NCBI RefSeq assembly: GCF_042683405.1
Contig: NZ_JBHUJS010000002.1
Coordinates: 248,001 to 312,000, forward strand
Direction: 5' to 3'
Source: Telluria sp042683405
GTDB lineage: Bacteria; Pseudomonadota; Gammaproteobacteria; Burkholderiales; Burkholderiaceae_D
DNA: 64,000 nucleotides
Part shown: positions 16,526 to 25,061 of the stretch, one piece after another
How the letters are laid out: each line of letters opens with the position of its first letter
Position numbering within the stretch: position 1 is the first letter of the stretch
Position numbers and translations under genes: made by a program
The notes under the pieces: model-generated
Told to the model about the DNA's origin: nothing
The model's database searches: none
Seen by the model: the letters and a program-made list of their open reading frames with translations, nothing else

Positions 16526-17243
16526 TTCACTGCTTACCCTGTCCGGCGTGCACACGCACATCGGCCAGTACCATATTCTCCAGGGCGTCGACCTTGAAGT
16601 CCCGCGCGGCGGCCTGTCCGTCCTGCTGGGCCGCAACGGCGCCGGCAAGACCACCACCTTGCGCACGATCATGGGGCTGTGGAAGGCCAGCGCCGGCAGC
16701 ATCACCTTCGACGGCCGCGCCATCGCCGCCCTGCCGACGCCCGACATCGCGCGCGCCGGCGTGGCCTATGTGCCGGAGTCGATGGCGGTGTTTTCCGACC
16801 TGACCGTGCGCGAGAACCTCTACCTGGCCGCGCGTAGCGGGCCGATGGATACCGCGCGCCTGGAATGGATCTTCGAATTCTTCCCGGCGCTGAAGAAATT
16901 CTGGAACTACCCGGCCGGCAACCTCTCAGGAGGCCAGAAGCAGATGGTGGCGATCGCCCGCGCGATTGTCGAGCCGCGCGCACTGCTGCTGGTGGACGAG
17001 CCGACCAAGGGCCTGGCGCCGGCGATCGTGCAAAGCCTGATCGAGGCGTTCCGGCAGCTCAAGCAGACCAACACCACGGTGCTGCTGGTCGAACAGAACT
17101 TCAACTTCGTCAAGCAGCTCGGCGACACCGTCTCCGTGATGGACGACGGCCGCATCGTGCATGCCGGACGGATGGCCGAACTGGCCGAGGACCGCGACCT
17201 GCAGCAGCGCCTGCTCGGCCTGTCGCTCGACGCGCACCAATAG
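16518..17243 (+). CDS. ABC transporter ATP-binding protein, LivF type
   Basis: The 241-aa ATPase starts at the ATG inside ATGACTGA, so it overlaps the LivG stop by 8 nt (translational coupling). Motifs are Walker A GRNGAGKTT, Q-loop region VPESMAVFSDLTVREN, signature LSGGQKQMV, Walker B ALLLVDEPTKGLAP and switch VEQNFNFV. It is the second nucleotide-binding subunit of the Liv-type importer. An upstream in-frame start at 16446 would add 24 residues not typical of LivF and lacks support. Confidence 0.9.
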   Translation: MTDSLLTLSGVHTHIGQYHILQGVDLEVPRGGLSVLLGRNGAGKTTTLRTIMGLWKASAGSITFDGRAIAALPTPDIARAGVAYVPESMAVFSDLTVRENLYLAARSGPMDTARLEWIFEFFPALKKFWNYPAGNLSGGQKQMVAIARAIVEPRALLLVDEPTKGLAPAIVQSLIEAFRQLKQTNTTVLLVEQNFNFVKQLGDTVSVMDDGRIVHAGRMAELAEDRDLQQRLLGLSLDAHQ

Positions 17244-17244
17244 G

Positions 17245-18297
17245 ATGGACACCGTGAGAACCGAACCCACTACCCCTGCCACCAGCGGCGCAGCCAGGCT
17301 GCAGCCGGCCGCGCAGGACGCCCTGCCTGCGCTCCCGCGCGACATCGCGCCGCTGCTGCTGGTGCCTGCCCTGCTGCTGTTGACGCTTCCCCTGATCGGC
17401 GACTTCCCGATCTGGCTCACGCTCACCATCGCCGGCCTCGCCATGGGCATGATGATCTTCATCATGGCCAGCGGCCTGACGCTGGTGTTCGGCCTGATGC
17501 ACGTGCTGAACTTCGGCCACGGCGCCTTCATATCGGTCGGCGCCTTTACCGCCACGCTGGTGCTGCTGCCGATGCAGGGCTGGATGGAGGCCGACTCCTT
17601 GGCCATGAACCTGGCCGCACTCGGCCTCGCCGTGACCGCCGCGATGGCCATGACCGCCCTCCTCGGCTGGGCCTTCGAGCGCGTCGTGATCATGCCGGTG
17701 TACGGCCAGCACCTCAAGCAGATCCTGGTGACCATGGGCGGCATGATCGTCGCCGAACAGCTGATCAACGTGATCTGGGGACCGGACGCGATCGCGCTGG
17801 CCCTGCCGACCGCGCTGCGCGGCTCGATCCTGCTGGGCGACGCGGCCATCGAAAAGTACCGCATGGTGGCGGTGGTGGTCGGGCTGGCGGTCTTCGCGGG
17901 CATGGTGCTGGTCCTGAACCGCACCAAGATCGGCCTGCTGGTGCGCGCGGGCGTGGAGAACGGCGAGATGGTCGAAGCGCTCGGCTACCGCATCCGCCGC
18001 CTGTTCGTGTATGTGTTCGCGGCCGGTTCCGCACTCGCGGGCCTGGGCGGCGTGATGTGGGGCCTGTACAAGGAGACGCTGACGGCGGCCATGGGCGCCG
18101 AGGTGATGGTCATGGTCTTCATCGCGGTCATCATCGGCGGCCTGGGTTCCGTCACCGGCTGCTTCATCGGCTCGGTCCTGATGGCGCTGGTGGCCAACTA
18201 CGCCGGCTTCATGGCGCCGAAAGTGGCGCTGGTCTCGAACATCATCCTGATGATGGCGATCCTGCTCTGGCGTCCCGCTGGGCTGCTGAGGAAATAA
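17245..18297 (+). CDS. Branched-chain-type ABC permease, LivH type
   Basis: The 350-aa inner-membrane permease follows the LivF stop by 1 nt. It has a roughly 45-residue hydrophilic N-terminus and about eight to nine hydrophobic segments with LivH hallmarks: MASGLTLVFGLMHVLNFGHGAF, VVIMPVYG, GVENGEMVEALGYRI and IAVIIGGLGSVTGCFIGSVL. Alternative starts (GTG two codons on, or later) would shorten the unusual N-terminus. Confidence 0.9.
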   Translation: MDTVRTEPTTPATSGAARLQPAAQDALPALPRDIAPLLLVPALLLLTLPLIGDFPIWLTLTIAGLAMGMMIFIMASGLTLVFGLMHVLNFGHGAFISVGAFTATLVLLPMQGWMEADSLAMNLAALGLAVTAAMAMTALLGWAFERVVIMPVYGQHLKQILVTMGGMIVAEQLINVIWGPDAIALALPTALRGSILLGDAAIEKYRMVAVVVGLAVFAGMVLVLNRTKIGLLVRAGVENGEMVEALGYRIRRLFVYVFAAGSALAGLGGVMWGLYKETLTAAMGAEVMVMVFIAVIIGGLGSVTGCFIGSVLMALVANYAGFMAPKVALVSNIILMMAILLWRPAGLLRK

Positions 18298-18298
18298 C

Positions 18299-19363
18299 AT
18301 GCTCAAGAACATACTGTCGGGCGACCTGCCGCGCAGCCGCATGCTGTCGCTGCTGCTGGCCGCCATTGTCATCGGCCTGGCGCTGGCGCCTTTCGTCACA
18401 CAGGGCGCGCGCCCGCTCAACACGGCCGCCACCATCTGCATCTACATCGTGCTGGTCGCCTCCTACGACCTGCTGCTCGGGTACACCGGCATCGTCTCGT
18501 TCGCGCACACCATGTTCTTCGGGATCGGCGCCTACGGTGTCGGCCTGGCGCTGGCCAAGGGCGATCCGGGCTGGGCACAGGTCGCGCAGGGACTGGCGAT
18601 GGCGCTGGCGCTGACCGCGGTGCTGGCCTTCCTGGTGGGCCTGTTCGCGCTGCGCGTGCGCGCCATCTTCTATTCGATGATCACGCTGGCGGTGGCATCC
18701 TCGTTCGCGGTGCTGGCCTCGCAGTATTCGGATCTGACCGGCGGCGAGGACGGCAAGACCTTCAGCGCGCCGGAGATCCTGTCGCCGGCCTACACCCTGT
18801 TCGAAACCGAGGTGTTCGGTCGCGTCATCGACGGCAAGGTCATCGCCTACTACCTGGTGTTCTTCGGCTGCGTGCTGCTGTTCCTGTTCCTGCTGCGGAT
18901 CGTGAACTCGCCGTTCGGCCGCGTGCTGCAGGCGATCCGCGAGAACGAGTTCCGCGCCGAGGCGCTCGGCTACCGCACCGTGGTCTACCGCATCTGGGCC
19001 AACTGCCTCGCGGCCCTGGTTGCGGCGCTGGCCGGCGCGCTGATGGCGCTGTGGCTGCGCTACGTCGGACCGAAGACCATGCTCGGATTCGAAGTCATGA
19101 CCGACATCCTGCTGATCGTCGTCATCGGCGGCATGGGGACCATGTACGGCGCGGTGGTCGGCGCGACCCTGTTCATCGTGACCCAGAACTACCTGATGGA
19201 GCTGATGGGCCGCGCGTCGGAATCGATGGCCGCGGTGCCGATGCTGGCGGCCGCCTTCCACCCGGACCGCTGGCTGCTGTGGCTGGGCGTGCTGTTCATC
19301 CTTTCCGTGTATTTCTTCCCTACCGGCATTGTCGGCAAGCTGCGCGGACTGCGGCGCGCCTGA
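18299..19363 (+). CDS. Branched-chain-type ABC permease, LivM type
   Basis: The 354-aa permease begins 1 nt after the LivH stop. It shows the LivM pattern LLLGYTGIVSFAHTMFFGIGAY, FALRVRAIFYSMITLAVAS, LQAIRENEFRAEALGYRT and VVIGGMGTMYGAVVGA, with about ten hydrophobic segments. It is the last gene of the operator-3 operon; no terminator hairpin is obvious in 19364-19525. Confidence 0.9.
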   Translation: MLKNILSGDLPRSRMLSLLLAAIVIGLALAPFVTQGARPLNTAATICIYIVLVASYDLLLGYTGIVSFAHTMFFGIGAYGVGLALAKGDPGWAQVAQGLAMALALTAVLAFLVGLFALRVRAIFYSMITLAVASSFAVLASQYSDLTGGEDGKTFSAPEILSPAYTLFETEVFGRVIDGKVIAYYLVFFGCVLLFLFLLRIVNSPFGRVLQAIRENEFRAEALGYRTVVYRIWANCLAALVAALAGALMALWLRYVGPKTMLGFEVMTDILLIVVIGGMGTMYGAVVGATLFIVTQNYLMELMGRASESMAAVPMLAAAFHPDRWLLWLGVLFILSVYFFPTGIVGKLRGLRRA

Positions 19364-19525
19364 TCCAATCCGTGCGCGGCCGCAAAACCTGCGTCCGCGC
19401 GCTCCCCCCTCATGGCGGAGGTTGAATAAAAATCAACTGAAGCCATTTTGGCATCTTTATTATTGAAATCGCAACACCCGGCCATGCCCGGGTTCTCCGT
19501 GACGTATCCGACTGGGGGCGATTCC

Positions 19526-20524
19526 ATGAAACTTCTCACATCCATGCTTACCGCTGCGGCGCTGGCCCTCTCCAGTGCGGCGTATGCGGACTCGCCGGCG
19601 CCCTCGACGCTGGCCGAACAATTCGATAACCCGTCGTCGATGCCGGGCTGGGTCTCGCTCAACCAGAGCACCCACCCGGGCCAGGGATGGTTCCAGGGCA
19701 ATGCGGGCGTCTTCAGCGCGCACTCGGGCGCGCCGGACTCCTACCTCGCGGCCAACTACCTCACCTCTTCGCTCGACGAGGGGACGATCGACCTGTGGCT
19801 GATTTCGCCGGTGCTCAGCCTGAACGGAGCGACACAGTTTTCGTTCCACGCCCGCTCGGCCGGCGGGGCCGGCTACATGGACGGGCTGGAAGTCCTGTAC
19901 GGCTATGGCACCGGGACCGACGTCACCGCCTTCGTGTCGCTGGGCAGCATGATGCCGGTCCCCGACACCTGGACCGCATTCCAGGCCAGCATCAACGCCA
20001 CCGGCGAAGGCCGCTTTGCCGTGCGCTACCACGGCGCCGCCCAGCTTTCCAACTACGTCGGCATCGACTCCATGACGATGACCGCCCCGGTGCCCGAACC
20101 GGCCACCTACGTCATGCTGTGCATCGGCCTGGCGGCCCTGCTGGGCTTCCGCCACAGCCGCGCCATGGTCGCTTGCGGGGCGATCGCCATCAGCTCGGCG
20201 GCGTTCGCCGGCGGCCAGGCGCCGGAAGGCGGCATGGTCGTGGTGCGCGATCCGCAGACCGGCCAGCTGCGCGCCCCCACTCCCGCCGAGTTCCGGGCGC
20301 TGACCGGGCTGGCAACCTCGCTCCAGGCCGGCAAGGTGGCGCCGGCCGCCCCTTCCGTGCGGCGTGCGGACGGCACCGTCCGGCGCAGCATGGGCAGCGA
20401 GGCCATGACCTACTCCGTGGTATCGCGCGACAAGAACGGCAAGCTGACGATCGAATGCGTCACCGGCGAGCACGCCGCGCAGGAGGCCGCCGGCGAAAAG
20501 GAGCATGGCCATGAAACCCGCTGA
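19526..20524 (+). CDS. PEP-CTERM protein with extra C-terminal (post-PEP-CTERM-like) domain
   Basis: The 332-aa protein has a signal peptide (about 1-22, SSAAYA-DS). A beta-rich choice-of-anchor type ectodomain (LAEQFDNPSSMPGWV, WLISPVLSLNGATQFSFHAR) follows. A PEP-CTERM sorting signal (VPEPAT at 189-194, hydrophobic to 207, then RHSR) is read by exosortase/archaeosortase. Normally the protein ends there. Here it runs on in frame with a second signal-peptide-like stretch (Met214 to AFA-GG at 228/229), then GGMVVVRDPQTGQLRAPTPAEF to the end. This looks like a fusion to a short secreted protein of the kind often encoded right after PEP-CTERM genes. A separate start at ATG 20165 is possible. GGGGG precedes the ATG at 19526. 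Confidence 0.8.
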   Translation: MKLLTSMLTAAALALSSAAYADSPAPSTLAEQFDNPSSMPGWVSLNQSTHPGQGWFQGNAGVFSAHSGAPDSYLAANYLTSSLDEGTIDLWLISPVLSLNGATQFSFHARSAGGAGYMDGLEVLYGYGTGTDVTAFVSLGSMMPVPDTWTAFQASINATGEGRFAVRYHGAAQLSNYVGIDSMTMTAPVPEPATYVMLCIGLAALLGFRHSRAMVACGAIAISSAAFAGGQAPEGGMVVVRDPQTGQLRAPTPAEFRALTGLATSLQAGKVAPAAPSVRRADGTVRRSMGSEAMTYSVVSRDKNGKLTIECVTGEHAAQEAAGEKEHGHETR

Positions 20525-21938
20525 CCTGATGCGCAGCACCGCGCTTGCACTCGCGCTGGCCTGCGCCTGCGGCGCCGCCCAGGCCGGCGCCACCATCACC
20601 ATCATCAACGCCAACAATCCCGGCGTGGGCTTCAACGACCCGACCCCGGTTGCCCCCATCGGCGGGAACCCCGGCACCACGCTCGGCCAGCAGCGCCTGA
20701 ATGCGTTCACCCACGCGGCCAACATCTGGGGCGCGACCATCAACAGCCCGATCGAGATCCGCATCCGCGCCGCTTTCGTGCCGATGTTCTGCACCGCTAA
20801 CAGCGCCGTCCTGGGCGCAGCCGGCACCGCCGACATCTTCGCGGAATTCGCCAACTCGCCGCGCCCGGAGAGCTGGTATCCGAGCGCGCTGGCCAGCAAG
20901 ATCGCCGGCGAGGACCTGCCCGGCGCCGGCTCCCCGCACATCGTGGCCAACTTCAACTCGCGCCTAGGGCTGTTCGCCGACTGCCTGCCCGGTTCGCCCT
21001 ACTACCTCGGGCTGGACGCCAACCATGGCACCAGCGTGGACCTGGTGGCCGTGCTGCTGCACGAAATGGCGCACGGACTGGGCTTCCAGACCTTCACCAA
21101 CGGGCAGAGCGGCAACCGGATCGAAGGCCGCCCATCCGTGTGGGACCACTACCTGACCGACAGCCGCACTGGCAAGAACTGGGCCGCGATGGACAATGCG
21201 GAGCGCCAGTCCTCCGCCGTCAGCGGCAACGCGCTGGTCTGGTCCGGCACTTACGTCAACGCCGCCGCCAGCACCGTGCTCGCGCCCATGCCCAACCTGG
21301 CGATCAGCGGATCGGCCGCGGGCGACGCCAGCGGCAACTACCTGGTCGGCGAGGCGACGTTCGGCCCGCCGCTGTCCTCATCCGGCGTGACCGGCCAGCT
21401 GATGCCGGTGGTCGACCAGGGCAACGGCACCGGCCTGGCCTGCGCGCCGCTGTCGGCGGCGAACGCACGCGCGGTGAAGGGCAACGTCGCGCTGGTCGAC
21501 CGCGGCACCTGCACCTTCGTCATCAAGGCCAAACATGTGCAGGACGCCGGCGGGATCGGGATGGTGGTGGCGGACAATGCGCCGGGCGACGTGCTTGCGC
21601 TGGGCGGGACCGACCCGTCGATCACCATCCCTGCCGTGCGCGTGTCGCAGGCTGACGGCGTCCGGCTCAAGGCCCGCCTGGCCTCGCGCTCGCGCACCCA
21701 GTCCGGCGTGGTGGCCAGCCTGGGCGTGGACCCGGGCCGGCTCGCCGGCATGGGCTCCAACGGCATGGTCATGATGTATTCGCCGGTCGAGTACCAGCCC
21801 GGTTCGTCGGTATCGCACTTCAGCACCGACGGGCGGCCGAACCTGCTGATGGAGCCGTCCATCAATGGCGACCTGTCGCACCAGCTGTCCGCGCCGCGCG
21901 ACCTGACGCTGGAACTGATGAAGGACATCGGCTGGTAG
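20511..21938 (+). CDS. Secreted PA-domain metallopeptidase (HExxH)
   Basis: The 475-aa exported protein has a signal peptide ending AQA-GA near residue 24. The zinc motif HEMAHGLGF is at 184-192. A PA domain (about 308-395, ALVDRGTCTFVIKAKHVQDAGG) is followed by SVSHFST (His436) and a Met-turn-like LMEP (Met447). By analogy with leishmanolysin-like enzymes, His436 may be the third zinc ligand, with the PA domain inserted between. Start choice: AAGGAG at 20498-20503 is 7 nt from ATG 20511 but only 1 nt from the ATG at 20505. It overlaps the preceding gene by 14 nt, implying coupled expression. Peptidase activity is inferred from motifs only. Confidence 0.8.
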   Translation: MKPADLMRSTALALALACACGAAQAGATITIINANNPGVGFNDPTPVAPIGGNPGTTLGQQRLNAFTHAANIWGATINSPIEIRIRAAFVPMFCTANSAVLGAAGTADIFAEFANSPRPESWYPSALASKIAGEDLPGAGSPHIVANFNSRLGLFADCLPGSPYYLGLDANHGTSVDLVAVLLHEMAHGLGFQTFTNGQSGNRIEGRPSVWDHYLTDSRTGKNWAAMDNAERQSSAVSGNALVWSGTYVNAAASTVLAPMPNLAISGSAAGDASGNYLVGEATFGPPLSSSGVTGQLMPVVDQGNGTGLACAPLSAANARAVKGNVALVDRGTCTFVIKAKHVQDAGGIGMVVADNAPGDVLALGGTDPSITIPAVRVSQADGVRLKARLASRSRTQSGVVASLGVDPGRLAGMGSNGMVMMYSPVEYQPGSSVSHFSTDGRPNLLMEPSINGDLSHQLSAPRDLTLELMKDIGW

Positions 21939-21983
21939 CCGCAGCCCCCATCCCGGCCCGGCACGCCCCCGGTGCCGGGACGG

Positions 21984-22023
21984 CGACGAAAAAAAAGCGC
22001 ACCGAAGTGCGCTTTTTTGTCGT
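21984..22023. terminator. Bidirectional terminator between peptidase and ppa
   Basis: AAAAAAGCGCAC, loop CGAA, GTGCGCTTTTTT is a 12-bp stem with A/T tails on both sides, extended by outer CGAC/GTCG. It serves both convergent genes. Confidence 0.92.
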
Positions 22024-22032
22024 CCGCTGCGA

Positions 22033-22569
22033 TTACTTCTGCAGCTTCTTGAAGGCTTCGACGCCGTTGACGATTTCCGCTTTCGCGTCGTCCGGGCCGC
22101 CCCAGCCTTCGACCTTGACCCACTTGCCAGGCTCGAGGTCCTTGTAGTGCTCGAAGAAGTGCTGGATCTGCTGCAGGCGCAGGTCCTGCAGGTCTTCCGG
22201 CTTCTGCCAGTGGCTGTAGATCGGCAAAATCTTGTCGACCGGGACTGCCAGGATCTTGGCATCGCCGCCGGCTTCGTCGGTCATCTTCAGCACGCCGATC
22301 GCGCGGCAGCGCACCACCACGCCGGGGATCAGCGGGAACGGGGTGATGACCAGCACGTCGCATGGGTCGCCGTCGTCCGAGATCGTGTTCGGCACGTAGC
22401 CGTAGTTGCACGGATAGTGCATCGCGGTGCCCATGAAGCGGTCCACGAAGATCGCGCCCGACTCCTTGTCCACTTCGTACTTGATCGGATCGGCGTTCAT
22501 CGGGATTTCGATGATGACGTTGAAATCGTTCGGCACGTCGCGGCCGGCCGATACTTTATTGAGGCTCAT
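22033..22569 (-). CDS. ppa: Inorganic pyrophosphatase, family I
   Basis: The 178-aa soluble family I enzyme hydrolyses pyrophosphate to phosphate and pulls biosynthetic reactions forward. It has the DGDPCDVLV metal-binding motif, DEAGGDAKILAVP and the KYEVDKESGAIFVDRFM substrate region. Length matches bacterial hexameric PPases. A GAAGGAAA precedes the ATG. Confidence 0.97.
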   Translation of the reverse strand: MSLNKVSAGRDVPNDFNVIIEIPMNADPIKYEVDKESGAIFVDRFMGTAMHYPCNYGYVPNTISDDGDPCDVLVITPFPLIPGVVVRCRAIGVLKMTDEAGGDAKILAVPVDKILPIYSHWQKPEDLQDLRLQQIQHFFEHYKDLEPGKWVKVEGWGGPDDAKAEIVNGVEAFKKLQK

Positions 22570-22608
22570 TCGGTTTTTCCTTCGGTTTCTGTAAGACGGA
22601 TTGGCGTG

Positions 22609-22614
22609 ATTATA
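22609..22614 (-). promoter_or_regulatory. Putative -10 box of ppa
   Basis: A perfect TATAAT on the minus strand lies 40 nt upstream of the ppa ATG; the -35 region is poor. Inference from a hexamer match. Confidence 0.45.
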
Positions 22615-22662
22615 TCGAATTTCGGCCAGCTATTGTGCGGCGCAGCAGGGCATCGGAGGGGA

Positions 22663-22687
22663 GGACGGTCCCCATCGGGGACAGTCC
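22663..22687. repeat. GGGGACTGTCC-family hairpin, locus A
   Basis: GGACGGTCCCC, loop ATC, GGGGACAGTCC is an 11-bp inverted repeat with one mismatch, in the gap between hemY and ppa. The same core recurs at 35925-36021 and 52895-52962, always between genes. Confidence 0.7.
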
Positions 22688-22746
22688 CTGCCGGTATGCC
22701 AGTGTAGGGAGGACGAGGATAAGCGTGCGCACGGCACGCCCGGGAT

Positions 22747-23943
22747 TTACAGGATCGTGGCCAGCGCGCACTGGCGGTAGTGCGCCGCCGCTTCCTGCTC
22801 CTGGCCGAGCGCCTCGTGCATCTGCGCCAGTTTCAGGTGCGCTTCGCGCACCATGCGCGCTTCGGTGGCGTCGGACAGCGCCTGCTCCAGGTAGCGCTGG
22901 GCCTTGCCCCACAGCTTCTGCTTCAGGCACAGCGAGCCGAGGGTCAGCGCCAGCTCCGCGTCGTTCGGACGTTCGCGCAGCCAGGTTTCGCAATGCTCGA
23001 TCTGCGCCAGCAGGGTCGGCGAGCCGGCCTGGCCCGCCGCTTCGCGGTAGGCGCGCACGATGCGGTCGTCCCACTGGCGGCGCAGCGCCTCCTCGGCGGT
23101 GACGCGCGCCTCGTCGTGCAGGCCGCGCGCATTGAGCGCGGTGGCCGCCACGCAGGCGATGTAAGGTTTGTTGCGGTCCTCCTGCGGCACCGTGGCCCAC
23201 ACCCGCTTGAGCGACTCCGCGTCGTGCGCCGGATCCGACAGCAGCGCCTCGTGGGCCATCTCGCGCAGGCGCGAGGACAATGCAGGATGCAGCGCCTTGT
23301 GCTTGTCCAGCATGCGCACCAGGCGCAGCACTTCCGGCCAGTTCTTGGCCTGCTGCTGGGCCTTCAGCGACCATTGCAGGGCGTGGATGTGGCGGGTGCC
23401 GCTCGCGTTCAGTTCCGCCACCGCGGCCAGCGCTTCTTCCGGCTGGTGGTCGTCCACCAGCAGCTCGGTGGTGGTCATCAGGCGTGCGGTCTTGAGCGAA
23501 CTGTCGCCCGCGACCCGGGCCAGCCATGCGTCGCGGCGCTCGGCCTGGCGCATGCGGTGGGCGGCGCGCGCGCCGATCAGGGCGGCGACGCCGGCGTTTT
23601 CCGGCAGTTCGGCAGCGCGGGTGGCCGCCTTTTCGGCATGGCCGAAGCGGCCTTCGAAATACGCCTTGAGCGCATCGCGCAGCCCCTTATTTCCGTCGCG
23701 CTCACGCTTGCGCTGGCGGTAGGCCGCCACGCGCGCCGGCATCTTGAGCGTCGAGCGGATTGCCTGGATCAGCCCGAACAGCACCACGAACAGGCCGGCC
23801 AGCAGCAGCAGGAAGAAATTCAGCGACAGGTCGATCCGGTACGGCGGATAGAACAGCACCACGTTGCCCGGATTGAAGCGGGCGGTGACGGCAATCCCGA
23901 TGGCGGTTGCCATCAGTGCCACGAGCCAGAGGAGTAAGCGCAT
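22747..23943 (-). CDS. hemY: HemY-like membrane TPR protein
   Basis: The 398-aa inner-membrane protein has two N-terminal transmembrane segments (about 3-21 and 40-62). A cytoplasmic helical TPR-like part follows, with repeated patterns such as LKAYFEGRFGHAEKAATRAAEL and AELALTLGSLCLKQKLWGKAQRYLEQAL. It is the last gene of hemC-hemD-hemX-hemY. This HemY is the proteobacterial TPR protein, not the Gram-positive protoporphyrinogen oxidase of the same name. It is linked to haem synthesis by position, with an uncertain biochemical role. It starts 5 nt after the hemX stop. Confidence 0.88.
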   Translation of the reverse strand: MRLLLWLVALMATAIGIAVTARFNPGNVVLFYPPYRIDLSLNFFLLLLAGLFVVLFGLIQAIRSTLKMPARVAAYRQRKRERDGNKGLRDALKAYFEGRFGHAEKAATRAAELPENAGVAALIGARAAHRMRQAERRDAWLARVAGDSSLKTARLMTTTELLVDDHQPEEALAAVAELNASGTRHIHALQWSLKAQQQAKNWPEVLRLVRMLDKHKALHPALSSRLREMAHEALLSDPAHDAESLKRVWATVPQEDRNKPYIACVAATALNARGLHDEARVTAEEALRRQWDDRIVRAYREAAGQAGSPTLLAQIEHCETWLRERPNDAELALTLGSLCLKQKLWGKAQRYLEQALSDATEARMVREAHLKLAQMHEALGQEQEAAAHYRQCALATIL

Positions 23944-23948
23944 GGTCT

Positions 23949-25061
23949 TTATTTCGTCTTGTAGTTGCGCACAGCGTCAAGGCTGTCGGCCAGCGTCGGC
24001 ATGTCGATCGCAAGGTTGTTGGCGGCGACCTGGCGCAGCACCGCCTGGGCGGACTGGGTGGCGCGCGCGCGGGTATCGAAATGGCGCGCCAGCGCATTCT
24101 GGGCGGCGGCGATATCGTCGCGGAAGGCCGTCTCGTTGCGCGACAACAGCGCCACGCGCGCATTGAGCAGGCGCAGCTTGACGTTCTCGCGCAGGAAGTA
24201 GGACTGCTCGGGCGACATCATCAGCGCTTCCGGCGTATCGATGCGGCGCACGCGGATCAATTCACGCATCTCGTCCCACATCTCGGCGCTCCAGCCGTGC
24301 CAGAGGTCCTGCACCTTGGCCAGCGCAGTGCGCGCGCCGCTGGCATTCGGGCTCACGGGCGTGGCCTGGCGTTCCGGCCGCGCCGGCGCGGCCGGCTGCG
24401 CATCGGACAGCATCGGCAGCGAATCTACCTGCGAGATCACATGGTCGATGCGCACCGCGACGCCGGTGACGTCCAGCTGCGGCAGCGCCTTCAGGCGATC
24501 GATATCGCGCGCAATGGCGCGGCGGATGGTGATGAACTGCGGCTTGTCCGAACGCGACAGCGACCGGTCGGCGTTGGCCAGCGCGATCAGCGCGCCGGGC
24601 ACGTTGCCGGCCAGTTGCAGCTGCTGGCTCGCCGTCGACAGCACCTGCTCGACTTCGGCCAGCGCCCACTCGTCGCGGTTCTTCGACAGGTCGGCGTACA
24701 TCTGCTCCAGCGCGATCTGCTGTCCGGCCGCTTCGGCCTGGCGGTTTTCCAGCACGCCGACCTTGATCTGCAGCGCGCGGCTCTCGTCCGCCACCTGGCG
24801 CGCCATCGCGAATGTGTCCTTGGTGGTCGACTGGGATTCCTGCTTGCTGCGCGCCAGCTCCACTTTGAGGCCGTAGATGCGGTTGTGGGCGGACCAGGCC
24901 AGCGCCGCCAGCAGCAGCCCGATCACGATCACAGCCACCGTCAGCTGGCGCACGCGCGATTCGGTCGAGCCGGGATTGAGCTGCCCCGAAGGGCCGGGTT
25001 GTGGCGCAGCGGATGGCACCGGTGCGTTGTCTGGATCGGGTAGGGTCGGCAAATCGTTCAT
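23949..25061 (-). CDS. hemX: HemX-like membrane protein
   Basis: The 370-aa protein has a Pro-rich cytoplasmic N-terminus, one transmembrane segment (about 38-57) and a long alpha-helical, partly coiled-coil domain (LKVELARSKQESQS, RALQIKVGVLENRQ, then LAEVEQVLSTASQQLQLAGN, a HemX-family motif). Despite its former annotation as uroporphyrinogen methyltransferase it has no SAM-binding motif. Its ATG overlaps the hemD stop by 4 nt (ATGA). Confidence 0.88.
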   Translation of the reverse strand: MNDLPTLPDPDNAPVPSAAPQPGPSGQLNPGSTESRVRQLTVAVIVIGLLLAALAWSAHNRIYGLKVELARSKQESQSTTKDTFAMARQVADESRALQIKVGVLENRQAEAAGQQIALEQMYADLSKNRDEWALAEVEQVLSTASQQLQLAGNVPGALIALANADRSLSRSDKPQFITIRRAIARDIDRLKALPQLDVTGVAVRIDHVISQVDSLPMLSDAQPAAPARPERQATPVSPNASGARTALAKVQDLWHGWSAEMWDEMRELIRVRRIDTPEALMMSPEQSYFLRENVKLRLLNARVALLSRNETAFRDDIAAAQNALARHFDTRARATQSAQAVLRQVAANNLAIDMPTLADSLDAVRNYKTK

